A program made the translations under genes and the position numbers. Below the pieces are notes generated by a model that was not told the origin of the DNA, ran no database searches, and worked only from the letters and a program-made list of their open reading frames with translations. A stretch of DNA of 55,033 bases from Fibrobacteria bacterium. Its GTDB lineage: Bacteria; Fibrobacterota; Fibrobacteria; UBA11236; JADFYW01. Shown here one piece after another: positions 45,198 through 53,185 of the stretch; within the stretch, counting starts at the first letter, position 1, and each line of letters begins with the position of its first letter. The stretch lies in assembly GCA_015232855.1 (NCBI GenBank), contig JADFYW010000013.1, forward strand, positions 1 to 55,033. Reading direction: 5' to 3'.

Positions 45198-45211
45198 TTA
45201 GGTATAACTAA
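45198..45211. promoter_or_regulatory. Candidate DtxR-family operator in front of feoB
   Basis: TTAGGTATAACTAA is a near-perfect palindrome (mismatch only in the paired fifth and tenth bases). It resembles the TTAGG...CCTAA core of DtxR/IdeR/MntR operators and lies 27 bp upstream of the feoB start, close enough to overlap its promoter. A DtxR-family gene is transcribed just downstream of feoB. Confidence 0.55.
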
Positions 45212-45227
45212 TTTTGGAAGTAATCAG

Positions 45228-45332
45228 TCATCAGTACTCAGATTTCAGATTTCAGACTTCAGACTTCAGACTTCAGTCGTCTATCATCTATTATCTGTTA
45301 TCTGACATCTGAAATCTGACATCTGTTATCAC
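45228..45332. repeat. Tandem and inverted 'tcagatttcaga' repeats
   Basis: cagatttcagatttcagact followed by several cttcaga copies, then, in opposite orientation, gttatctgacatctgaaatc. The two parts can fold on each other. Between divergent feoB and the fusion gene. Confidence 0.55.
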
Positions 45333-45399
45333 CTGCGGCTTAGAGGATATATTGCTAAATTGGTGGAAATATTTAATTTAAATTCACAGCTATAACTTT

Positions 45400-48300
45400 A
45401 TGCCAAAACAACGAACTAAAACTACTCCAAAACTAGCCAGGGAGATCCGCAGCCTGGCGTGTGCATTTACGCCGGAAGGGCATATTCTTTCAGCTAATAA
45501 AACCTTTTGTGATTATGTGAATTCCACCTTAAAAGAAATAAACAATGTTTCTTTTTATTCTCTGATAAAAAAGTCCCACCTCAAAACCATTACCGCTCTA
45601 TTCAAAAACCTCTCCCCTGAAGTCAACAGCTTTCAGTTAGATTATAATCCCTTCAGTACCAACGAGAAAGTTGATCTGACCGGTTGGGTTGGCCTGGCAG
45701 AGTTTGAAGGTTCCGATAAGGCAATTGAATATAAAATACTGGGAGAAGACAACTCAGAACAAAAACTTACCCGTTTTGCCTTTAAAACATTACAGACAGA
45801 AATAAACCAGCTCTTTAACCTTGCTGTCCCCTCTTGCATCGTAAACAATAACTTTAAAATTATCCGGGCCAATGTTTCTTTTTGTGAACTGTTTGAGATG
45901 GATGCAAGCAATGTAATTGGCGCGGATTGTCATGATGTTGTCCCCAATCCTTTATGCGGAACAAAAACCTGCCCCATGCAGGGAATATCCAATGAAAACA
46001 ACACAATTAAAAACGAATTAGAAGTAACGCTCCCAAGTGGAAAAAAGCTCAATTGTCTTCTCCAAACGGTCCCCTATTTTGGAAGCGACGGCGAAAAAAT
46101 TGGCTTAATAGAGACATTCACCGACTTGTCAGAAAAAAAAGAGCTGGAGCGCCGTAAGTTTGAGCTGCAAAAGATGGAATCTATTGGCACCCTGGCCTGT
46201 GGGATTGCCCACGACTTTAATAACATCCTGGGGGCCATCCTGGGCTTCTCCCAAAAAATGGCTAAAGGAGGCGAACAATCAGCCCTCGAAAAATATGCGG
46301 GCTTTATCAACAAAGCCTGTGAACGAGGAAGTGATCTCACCAACAAACTCATGGCCTTTGCCCGTAAAGGCATTTTTAATAACGTAGATACCGATTATCA
46401 TGAGCTCCTGGAAGAGACGTTAAACATCCTTACGCACACCATAGAAAAAAACATTACTCTGCAAACATTTTTCACCTCTAAAAGCGCTACCGGCTTTTGC
46501 GACCAGGCACAAATTCAAAATATTGTATTGAATATCGTAGCCAATGCCAGGCAGGCAATGCCCCATGGCGGCTCCATCTCTCTCACAACAGAAGTGGTAA
46601 ATCTCAAAGAAGACACCTCAAAACATCACCGTTATGTTAAGATATCTATCACCGATACAGGCACCGGTATAAGTAAAGCAAACCTCAAGCATATTTTTGA
46701 GCCTTTCTTTTCTACCAAAGGAGAGAAGGGAACCGGTTTTGGGTTGGCCAGTGCCTATGGGGTGCTGCGAAGCCATAACGGAAAAATCGAAGTTGAGAGT
46801 GAAGAAGGACAAGGTTCTACCTTTCATTTATACCTGCCCTGGCACAGCATAAGTGCCCACCGTCGTATACAAAAATCACTTCCACCCTTGCGATCCCTCA
46901 CTCATTCTCATAAAGAAGTAATCCTTATAGATGACGATGAATTAATGGGAGAGATGTATAACAGTGTCCTGGAAGATAGCGGCTTCAATTATCAGGTTTT
47001 TACCAGTGCGATACAAGCAGTGGAATATTACCAGAAAAACAAGGAACGCATTGGAGTGGTGGTCCTGGACATGATAATGCCCGAAATGACAGGCAGAGAA
47101 TGTTTTTTCAAACTTCACGACCTTAACCCCGATGTTAAGGTGGTCTTATTAAGTGGATACGCTCCCTCAAAAGACACACTCGAAATAATGAAACACGGTG
47201 TACGTTATTTGAACAAACCCATCCATCCCGAAGATTTGCTCAATGAAATTGAAGCCCTGATGGAACTTGGCGAAATTAAAGAAGAACTTTTACAGCTCCA
47301 CCCGGCCTCTCCGGTAAAAAAACCAGCCGTGGACTCCGCTAAGAGTGGAAAAACAAAATCCACAAAAAAGCAACCGGCTATCATGGTGGTGGATGATGAT
47401 CGATTCCTCTCTACTTTACTCCAGGAGCTGCTAAACGAAAAAGAATACGCCACAGACATATATCTCTCTGCTGAACATGCCCTCAATAATCTTAAACAAA
47501 ACAAATACCAGCTTGCTATTGTAGACTACAAAATGCCTGGCATAGACGGGCTCACCCTCATTAAAACAATCCGCGACCAATTCCCTAACATACATACAGT
47601 CCTCATGACCGGTGTAACAAACAGTGCCAGTATCAAACGGAAAGCAAAAAAGATAGGTGTGGACTATTTTATCCAAAAGCCCCTGGACATTTCGTTTCTC
47701 AATCATATTGCCGATGATATTTTCAAGCCCGGGAAACAAGGACAATCAGTTACTTCTTCTAAGCAACAGGGCGAACCGCAGATAATCAAGAACAGTCCCG
47801 CTATGAAACAGGTCTGGGGCCTGCTTTCAAAAATCGCCAAATCAGATGTGAGTTTGTTGATAACCGGTGACACCGGTGTTGGCAAGGAGCTGGTCGCCCG
47901 TGCTATACATGAGGAGAGTTATCGTAATAATAATGAATTTATCACCATTAATTGTCCGTCACTACCCGACAATCTGCTGGAAAGCGAACTCTTTGGTTTT
48001 GAAAAGGGCTCTTTTACCGGTGCGAACCAAACCAAAAAGGGCCTCTTTGAATGGGCCCATGAAGGCAGCTTTTTCCTGGATGAAATAGGTGACCTCAATA
48101 TTGAACTACAGGCTAAATTATTAAGGGTTATACAAGAAGGCAAAATCAGGAGAATTGGCGGTAAGAACGAGATAGACATCAATGTCCGTCTCATCTCAGC
48201 TACCAACAAAGACCTTGAGCAACTCGTGGCACAAGGTTCTTTCCGGGAGGACCTCTATTACCGACTCAACGCAGTAAAAATTGAAGTTCCTTCACTTAAA

Positions 48301-48729
48301 GATCGCCAGGAGGATATCCCCGCCCTCACCGAAGTCTTTATACAAGAATTCAATAGGACCGGGATGAAACATATCGAAGGTATTGATAAAGAAGTCATTA
48401 GGCGTTTCCAACAATACCCCTGGCCGGGTAATGTTCGGGAATTTAAAAATACCCTGCAGGAAATTTGCATCCTCAGCAACGGAAGTATTCTAACCACAAA
48501 TGACCTGCCACTAAAATTACAAGAACAGGCACAAGTAACACCAAAAGCACCAGACACAAAACTCAATCTGGATGGCTTTATGGAATCCGCCAAAAAAGAT
48601 TATCTTATAGAATTGCTCAGACAGTATAAAGGAAACGTCCCCCTCTGCGCCAAACACGCGGGCATTAACCGTACTTCTCTGTATCATATTTTGAAGAAGT
48701 TAAACATCTCAGCAAAATCATTTTCCTGA
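45400..48729 (+). CDS. Fusion of PAS-sensor histidine kinase, two receivers and a sigma-54 activator (AAA+ and Fis HTH)
   Basis: A 1109-residue single-chain two-component system. PAS-like segments span about 15-60 and 140-200. The histidine kinase follows, with phospho-acceptor His271 (I-A-H-D-F-N-N-I-L-G) and an HATPase domain (N-A-R-Q-A-M, D-T-G-T-G-I, G-T-G-F-G-L-A). Receiver 1 has Asp557 (V-V-L-D-M-I-M-P) and receiver 2 has Asp709 (I-V-D-Y-K-M-P-G). The AAA+ domain has Walker A G-D-T-G-V-G-K-E (823-830), the sigma-54 loop G-S-F-T-G-A (870-875; usually GAFTGA) and Walker B D-E (894-895). A Fis-type helix-turn-helix ends the protein. No signal peptide or membrane helix is seen, so the signal is cytoplasmic. 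Confidence 0.95.
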   Translation: MPKQRTKTTPKLAREIRSLACAFTPEGHILSANKTFCDYVNSTLKEINNVSFYSLIKKSHLKTITALFKNLSPEVNSFQLDYNPFSTNEKVDLTGWVGLAEFEGSDKAIEYKILGEDNSEQKLTRFAFKTLQTEINQLFNLAVPSCIVNNNFKIIRANVSFCELFEMDASNVIGADCHDVVPNPLCGTKTCPMQGISNENNTIKNELEVTLPSGKKLNCLLQTVPYFGSDGEKIGLIETFTDLSEKKELERRKFELQKMESIGTLACGIAHDFNNILGAILGFSQKMAKGGEQSALEKYAGFINKACERGSDLTNKLMAFARKGIFNNVDTDYHELLEETLNILTHTIEKNITLQTFFTSKSATGFCDQAQIQNIVLNIVANARQAMPHGGSISLTTEVVNLKEDTSKHHRYVKISITDTGTGISKANLKHIFEPFFSTKGEKGTGFGLASAYGVLRSHNGKIEVESEEGQGSTFHLYLPWHSISAHRRIQKSLPPLRSLTHSHKEVILIDDDELMGEMYNSVLEDSGFNYQVFTSAIQAVEYYQKNKERIGVVVLDMIMPEMTGRECFFKLHDLNPDVKVVLLSGYAPSKDTLEIMKHGVRYLNKPIHPEDLLNEIEALMELGEIKEELLQLHPASPVKKPAVDSAKSGKTKSTKKQPAIMVVDDDRFLSTLLQELLNEKEYATDIYLSAEHALNNLKQNKYQLAIVDYKMPGIDGLTLIKTIRDQFPNIHTVLMTGVTNSASIKRKAKKIGVDYFIQKPLDISFLNHIADDIFKPGKQGQSVTSSKQQGEPQIIKNSPAMKQVWGLLSKIAKSDVSLLITGDTGVGKELVARAIHEESYRNNNEFITINCPSLPDNLLESELFGFEKGSFTGANQTKKGLFEWAHEGSFFLDEIGDLNIELQAKLLRVIQEGKIRRIGGKNEIDINVRLISATNKDLEQLVAQGSFREDLYYRLNAVKIEVPSLKDRQEDIPALTEVFIQEFNRTGMKHIEGIDKEVIRRFQQYPWPGNVREFKNTLQEICILSNGSILTTNDLPLKLQEQAQVTPKAPDTKLNLDGFMESAKKDYLIELLRQYKGNVPLCAKHAGINRTSLYHILKKLNISAKSFS

Positions 48730-49102
48730 TTTTTTTTAGCCAGGACGATCTCTTTGATCCTTATTCTGTTTAATTAATGCCTTTTGTGTATAGCCAGCCC
48801 TCTCCCCTTTGATCCCCTTCTCGTTCCCGGACTCCCGGGGGAGCGAAGGGGAGAAGGCATTTATAAATCTTGATATTTCTTTACCTTTTCTTACCCACAA
48901 ATTCTGCTGAGGAACCTTAAAATAAAATCCTTTGCGTGTCCTCTGCGTACTTTGGCCACCTTTCCGTCATCATGGCTCCGGTGGCATTCAAATGTGTGTG
49001 TATTTTGAACAGGTACTAATTAGATTGACATAGATTCAATTTACTGGTTATAATTTAACTGAAATATTAGATTCAAGAATATTTTCACCCTAACCGGACA
49101 TT
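48730..49102. repeat. Region between the fusion gene and the HEAT gene with a C-rich hairpin repeat
   Basis: About 48798-48859 holds a C-rich/G-rich hairpin (ccctctcccctttgatcccc ... gcgaaggggagaagg) related to about 6481-6535. Words of the ctctgcgtactttgg kind (48940-48960) resemble those near 16506. The right end carries the HEAT-gene promoter. No gene is visible. Confidence 0.6.
49025..49054 (+). promoter_or_regulatory. Sigma-70 promoter of the HEAT-repeat gene
   Basis: TTGACA (49025-49030), an 18-bp spacer and TATAAT (49049-49054) are perfect consensus boxes. Transcription would begin near 49061, about 42 bp before the start codon. Confidence 0.8.
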
Positions 49103-50026
49103 ATGGACGAACAAGAAATAGCCACTAAACTGCAGAGTCAAAATTTGGTGGATATCAAGGTTGTACTTGGTTATTTAGAGAAAAAAGGCAATTTACCTCA
49201 TTTAAAGCCCATTCTCGGTAAATTAGTCCACCTTGATGACGCGGATATTAAAGCCGCAGGTATAAAGGCCGCAGCCAGTATTATCAAACGGGCTCTTACC
49301 CAGAAATTCGGCGAAATTTCGTGCCAATCCCGCAAAAAACTGGTGAGCGTTCTCAAAACTCTTGATCCCACCCTGGTAGATACCTTATTGGCCCAGCTTG
49401 AGTCCAGTGAACACAGCGCAAGGATGAACGCAATAAAAATCCTCGGGCTCATTGAAAACGATGTTAAAATCAAAAAAATGGTTAATCAGGTGGAGAAATT
49501 CAAAGACGACAAAGTACGCGCCACCGCAGTTTCCATGATGCAATACAATTTCAACAATGTGGATATTGAACAAATATTCCGTTTTTTAAACGACTCTGAT
49601 AATCGGGTAGTAGCAAACTGTATTGAAGTTATTGAGAACCTTATTTCCGAAAAATTCCTGACCGTATTACGCGACCACGCAACCCACGCCAACAACCGGG
49701 TGAGGGCCAATGCAATTAAGGCCCTTTGGGGTTTAGGTTATGATAAAATCGAGTTATATGAATTTCTCAAAGAAATGATGACTAATGAAGAAAGTTTTCT
49801 GATGCGTGCCAGTGCCCTCTGGGCCGTTGGAGAGTGTTGTGAAGAATCCGATAAAAAGTTCATTGGTTTTATAGAACAGGGCTTACAAGACAAAGAAAAA
49901 CTTGTGAGAGAAAATGCCATAAAGGCAGCTATAAATATTGGTCACCGGGTCGAAAAAAAATATAAAGATGCCATGCACCCAGAAGAATATGACGCCATGA
50001 AACGATTCCTGGACAAAATAAATTGA
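49103..50026 (+). CDS. HEAT-repeat protein
   Basis: A 307-residue all-helical protein of about eight HEAT repeats. Typical repeat words are A-R-M-N-A-I-K-I-L-G-L-I-E, K-V-R-A-T-A-V-S-M-M, V-R-A-N-A-I-K-A-L-W-G-L-G-Y and V-R-E-N-A-I-K-A-A-I-N-I. Such solenoids are scaffolds for other proteins. There is no signal peptide. It has its own consensus promoter and no neighbour in operon distance, so its role is unknown; it lies between the sigma-54 fusion gene and the magnetosome-like genes. Confidence 0.88.
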   Translation: MDEQEIATKLQSQNLVDIKVVLGYLEKKGNLPHLKPILGKLVHLDDADIKAAGIKAAASIIKRALTQKFGEISCQSRKKLVSVLKTLDPTLVDTLLAQLESSEHSARMNAIKILGLIENDVKIKKMVNQVEKFKDDKVRATAVSMMQYNFNNVDIEQIFRFLNDSDNRVVANCIEVIENLISEKFLTVLRDHATHANNRVRANAIKALWGLGYDKIELYEFLKEMMTNEESFLMRASALWAVGECCEESDKKFIGFIEQGLQDKEKLVRENAIKAAINIGHRVEKKYKDAMHPEEYDAMKRFLDKIN

Positions 50027-50230
50027 ACCTTTATTAATTCAATCACCTCTTTAAAAAAATGTAGAGATACTCCCCCTCTGTATGCTCTTCAAATATATTG
50101 TCACCCGCTTTATATGTTTTCTTTTCCACGTTACAGTTCTTTCTTTAATTCAACAAGAAAATTATACCATACATTACGTTAATACGCAATTAATTATAGA
50201 TGAATTATAGGATAGGGATAATAATTTTCC

Positions 50231-50259
50231 TTGATCCCGGTTAAAAACGGGTGTATAAT
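50231..50259 (+). promoter_or_regulatory. Sigma-70 promoter of the 50-codon gene
   Basis: TTGATC (50231-50236), 17-bp spacer, TATAAT (50254-50259). It would start transcription near 50266, about 28 bp before the ATG at 50294. Confidence 0.75.
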
Positions 50260-50293
50260 ATCTACATATCAGATTCTTTGAATAGGAGAAACT

Positions 50294-50446
50294 ATGAAAG
50301 GCATTCAGCTGGTTATTGCGGGTGTATTTGTCGGTGCCGTCTGCATGGAAATCCTCAACAGGCGTGCCAGAAGAAAAACATCAATACTGGGAAGTGCCCT
50401 GCGAGATGTAGCAAAAACGGTTAAACGAACCGTAAAAAGATTTTAA
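50294..50446 (+). CDS. Small single-span membrane peptide with basic tail
   Basis: A 50-residue ORF below usual gene-calling limits. An AGGAG lies 5 bp ahead of the ATG, with a good sigma-70 promoter upstream. It begins M-K-G-I-Q-L-V-I-A-G-V-F-V-G-A-V, a hydrophobic helix (about 4-20), and continues with a strongly basic, Arg/Lys-rich amphipathic tail (N-R-R-A-R-R-K ... V-K-R-T-V-K-R-F). One membrane span plus a basic tail is reminiscent in shape of small magnetosome proteins such as MamL, but I see no sequence match. It is convergent with ftsA, whose stop lies 5 bp away. Confidence 0.7.
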   Translation: MKGIQLVIAGVFVGAVCMEILNRRARRKTSILGSALRDVAKTVKRTVKRF

Positions 50447-50450
50447 TAAA

Positions 50451-51686
50451 TCACACGTACTGCTTAACCCAGGCGCCTACTTTTTTGAAAATATTTTTCA
50501 TATTATCACTACTTGCTTTTTCCTTGTTGGATTTGCCTGTTCGCTCGTTTGATAAGGCAGCATAGCGTAAAAGACCTGTCCCTGTTACAAAGGTAGGACC
50601 ACTTACCGCGTCCACAATACCCTTAACATTAAGAGGGCCAGAAACTTTAACCGGTGTGTTAAAGATATCTTCTGCCAACTCAGCCGCCCCTTCAAGTAAG
50701 GCGCAGCCGCCAGTTAATACCAGGCCGGCTCCAAGGCGGTCGAGTACCTGCTGACGTTGGAGCTGACTATACACCAGAGAAAATATTTCCCGCATACGGG
50801 GTTCTATAATAGATGTAATAATACTACGGGTTATCTCCCGGGCCCCCAGGCCACCCACTCCCGGTACGTTTATAATTTCATCTTTTCTGAGGTCTTTCAG
50901 GGAACAACTGCCATAGAGCTTTTTAATTTCTTCAGCCTTGTCCAAAGGCGTTCTAATACCCACCGCCAGATCACTGGTCACCGTCTTCCCGCCCAGTCCT
51001 ATACAAGAAGTATAAAACTCAGTAGAATCAAGGTACACCGATATATCTGTGGTCCCGCCGCCGATATCCACAACAGCTACTCCCAGTTCTTTTTCATCGT
51101 CATCCAGTACAGACAAAGAGGATACCACCGGAGATACTGCGATACCCGCAACCATAATGCCCAACTTTTCCATGCTCCGGTATATATTTTGTAGCGAAGA
51201 AGCCGAACCAATAACCATATGTATCTGCGACTCAAGTCGTACCCCAGACATTCCCACAGGCTCCATAATACCATTCTGATCATCTACAATAAAATCCCGG
51301 GGAGTAAGGAATATTATTTCTTTATCCATAGGAATAGCCACCGCTCTGGCCGCATCAATCACCCTGCTCACATCAACGTCTGTTATTTCGTTGTCCGCCC
51401 GACTCACAGCCACCACACCACGGCTGTTCATGCTATAAATGTGTTCACCACAAATACTCACATAGGCCTCATGGAGAGTAATCCCGGACATAAGCTGCGC
51501 TTGTTCAATGGCGTTTCTCACCGCGTGCATGGTTTTATCAATGTTAATAATGACGCCCTTGCGCATTCCTTCTACCGGCTCCACTCCCGCACCCATAATT
51601 TTAAGAGCACCGTCTTCTGCGACAGAGCCAATGAGTGCGCACACCTTTGTGGTTCCCAAATCAATTGCCATTATTGGAGTACTCAT
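50451..51686 (-). CDS. ftsA: Cell division protein FtsA
   Basis: A 411-residue actin-fold protein. The phosphate-binding loops D-L-G-T-T-K-V-C-A-L and D-I-G-G-G-T-T-D-I-S are present, as is the 1C (SHS2) subdomain between about 80 and 160 that defines FtsA, absent from MamK, MreB and ParM. The C-terminal helix (M-K-N-I-F-K-K-V-G-A-W-V-K-Q-Y-V) is the amphipathic membrane anchor. FtsA tethers FtsZ to the membrane. Unusually, no ftsQ precedes and no ftsZ follows it. The gene is convergent with the 50-codon gene and divergent from the magnetosome-like operon. Confidence 0.95.
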   Translation of the reverse strand: MSTPIMAIDLGTTKVCALIGSVAEDGALKIMGAGVEPVEGMRKGVIINIDKTMHAVRNAIEQAQLMSGITLHEAYVSICGEHIYSMNSRGVVAVSRADNEITDVDVSRVIDAARAVAIPMDKEIIFLTPRDFIVDDQNGIMEPVGMSGVRLESQIHMVIGSASSLQNIYRSMEKLGIMVAGIAVSPVVSSLSVLDDDEKELGVAVVDIGGGTTDISVYLDSTEFYTSCIGLGGKTVTSDLAVGIRTPLDKAEEIKKLYGSCSLKDLRKDEIINVPGVGGLGAREITRSIITSIIEPRMREIFSLVYSQLQRQQVLDRLGAGLVLTGGCALLEGAAELAEDIFNTPVKVSGPLNVKGIVDAVSGPTFVTGTGLLRYAALSNERTGKSNKEKASSDNMKNIFKKVGAWVKQYV

Positions 51687-52135
51687 AGTACAATTCCTTA
51701 TTAAAATCTATAGAGCCTTATTTTTTAAAGACTTACAAACAAGAGAAACCGGACAACCTGCCCGATATTGCATAACTTACTATGAATTAGAATTTTACAA
51801 CAAAGAGCGCATTAAAAATCAGAAGAAAAATATTTTGTGTGTTTTAAAGCACTTTTGTGCTCTTTTTAGGACAATTATAAAGTGTTGTTTTATGAGAAGT
51901 TACGAAAGAAAAGAAAAATATGCGCTTGATTCAATAAATTAAGCACAAGTTTTTTAAAAATTAATATCTTTTCAATTTAGAAATCACATCTAATAGTTAA
52001 TTGATACGTATTAATTTAGAAATAAACTAAAACAAAAAGACAAAAAAGCTGAAATTCAACAAAAACATCATCATATCATGAATTTAAGTTTTTCGGGCAC
52101 AATTATTGCTTATGAGTTTATTAACTAGATAAAGT
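51687..52135. other. Divergent region between ftsA and the magnetosome-like operon
   Basis: A very A+T-rich stretch of about 450 bp. It has a short hairpin (aagcacttttgtgctc plus T-run, about 51846-51866) of weak terminator form. Its right end carries the sigma-54 promoter of the next operon (52095-52110). No gene is convincing. Confidence 0.55.
52095..52110 (+). promoter_or_regulatory. Sigma-54 promoter of the magnetosome-like operon
   Basis: GGGCACAATTATTGCT differs from the sigma-54 consensus TGGCACG-N4-TTGCW at only two bases and keeps the invariant GG (52096-52097) and GC (52108-52109) at the right spacing. Transcription would begin near 52121, about 15 bp before the first ATG of the operon. 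Confidence 0.8.
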
Positions 52136-52537
52136 ATGAACACAGAAAAAACAATTCCCGCTCTGATCCTTGGCGACAAAAACGCAGAGTTCCACAGCAG
52201 TCTCAATAACTTTCTTGAGGACCTTGATATTGAAGTAAAATGCTTCACTACTGGAGAGCGGGTAATTTCAGAAACCAAAAAAAATCAGAATGTGTTCCTG
52301 ATTGTGCTAAGCGAGTCATTGAGCGATATCGATTCATTTTCAACCATCGACATTATCCAGCAAAAATCCGGGCATAATATTCCCATAGTCGTACTGCTAC
52401 AAAAATATTCTGACGATTTACAAAAAAAGATAATCCAACGTAATATCCTCTGCAGCATTGGCGAACCCATAAATCTGCAGGATCTTAAAACTCTTGTTAA
52501 AAAAAATTTACAAAATCACCTTTCCAAAAAAGATTAA
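52136..52537 (+). CDS. Receiver-like protein lacking the phospho-acceptor Asp
   Basis: A 133-residue protein with the alternating beta-alpha pattern of a response-regulator receiver domain (A-L-I-L-G-D-K-N-A-E-F, then V-F-L-I-V-L-S-E-S-L, I-P-I-V-V-L-L-Q, and L-C-S-I-G-E-P-I-N). In a true receiver the first strand ends in two acids, the third in the phosphorylated Asp, and the fifth in Lys-Pro. Here these are G-D, Ser and Glu-Pro, so phosphorylation is not expected. It has no output domain. It is the first gene of the sigma-54 operon, 14 bp before the MamA-like gene. Confidence 0.7.
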   Translation: MNTEKTIPALILGDKNAEFHSSLNNFLEDLDIEVKCFTTGERVISETKKNQNVFLIVLSESLSDIDSFSTIDIIQQKSGHNIPIVVLLQKYSDDLQKKIIQRNILCSIGEPINLQDLKTLVKKNLQNHLSKKD

Positions 52538-52551
52538 AGGCGGAATAAGCT

Positions 52552-53172
52552 ATGAACCCTAATTTTTCCATGACCATGAACACCGTGCTTATCAAAGCCC
52601 GCTCTGTAGGACGGAAACTGGTAGACGGGTACAAAGGAATTGTCCAACTCGACAATTCTGAAACTTCTGAATTATACAAAAGCCTTGGCGACACCCTGAC
52701 CAAAAAAGGTGACGGAGTACGTGCCATCAATCTGCTTAAAAAAGCAGTGGAGCTAAACCCCGAAGATGGTAAAATAGCCAGTAAACTCGGGCAAGCCTAT
52801 TACAAAACCGGCGAACCAGAAAAAGCCCTTCCCCTCCTCGAAAAAGCAAATGTATTGGGCCCTACCGTAAGCAATTATTTATACATCAGTAAAATTCACT
52901 CCGATAAAGAAGATTTCAAAAAAGCCGTTGATTCTCTTGAAACTGTTGTAAAACTAAACCCGGACAACGCAAAAGTGCATTACCAGTTGGGTGTAAACTA
53001 TGACAAACTCAAAAATGTCGACAAAGCAATCGAACATTTTAAAAAGGCCATTGAAATAAACCCTTATGTACCCAAATATCATTTCTCACTGGGTTTTTTG
53101 TACGATTCAAATGAAAAACATGATGAGGCTATAAAATGCTTTAAAAAAGCTATAGCGTTGGAGAAGGATTAA
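52552..53172 (+). CDS. mamA: TPR protein, MamA-like
   Basis: A 206-residue protein with five tandem TPRs at about residues 40-72, 73-105, 106-139, 140-173 and 174-206, each ending in the usual A-V-x-L-N-P-type junction (A-I-N-L-L-K-K-A-V-E-L-N-P; A-I-E-H-F-K-K-A-I-E-I-N-P). The size, the number of repeats and a non-TPR N-terminal helix that includes R-K-L-V-D-G-Y-K match magnetosome protein MamA, as I recall it (K-K-L-G-M-N-M-V-D-A-F-R before its first repeat). MamA coats the magnetosome surface. It could be a general TPR protein; the LemA and HtrA-like neighbours favour MamA. An AAGGCGG ribosome-binding site lies 8 bp before the ATG. Confidence 0.65.
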   Translation: MNPNFSMTMNTVLIKARSVGRKLVDGYKGIVQLDNSETSELYKSLGDTLTKKGDGVRAINLLKKAVELNPEDGKIASKLGQAYYKTGEPEKALPLLEKANVLGPTVSNYLYISKIHSDKEDFKKAVDSLETVVKLNPDNAKVHYQLGVNYDKLKNVDKAIEHFKKAIEINPYVPKYHFSLGFLYDSNEKHDEAIKCFKKAIALEKD

Positions 53173-53185
53173 CAACGGGTAAATA

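Noticed and set aside
45228-45332. Tandem short repeats considered as a CRISPR array
   Set aside because: Repeat units are 6-12 bp without spacers, and no cas gene is present.
50451-51686. Actin-fold gene considered as magnetosome MamK
   Set aside because: It has the SHS2 (1C) subdomain and the C-terminal amphipathic helix of FtsA, which MamK lacks.
51508-51942. A 144-codon plus-strand frame
   Set aside because: Its first half is antisense to ftsA and the second half is A+T-rich, without a start or family likeness.
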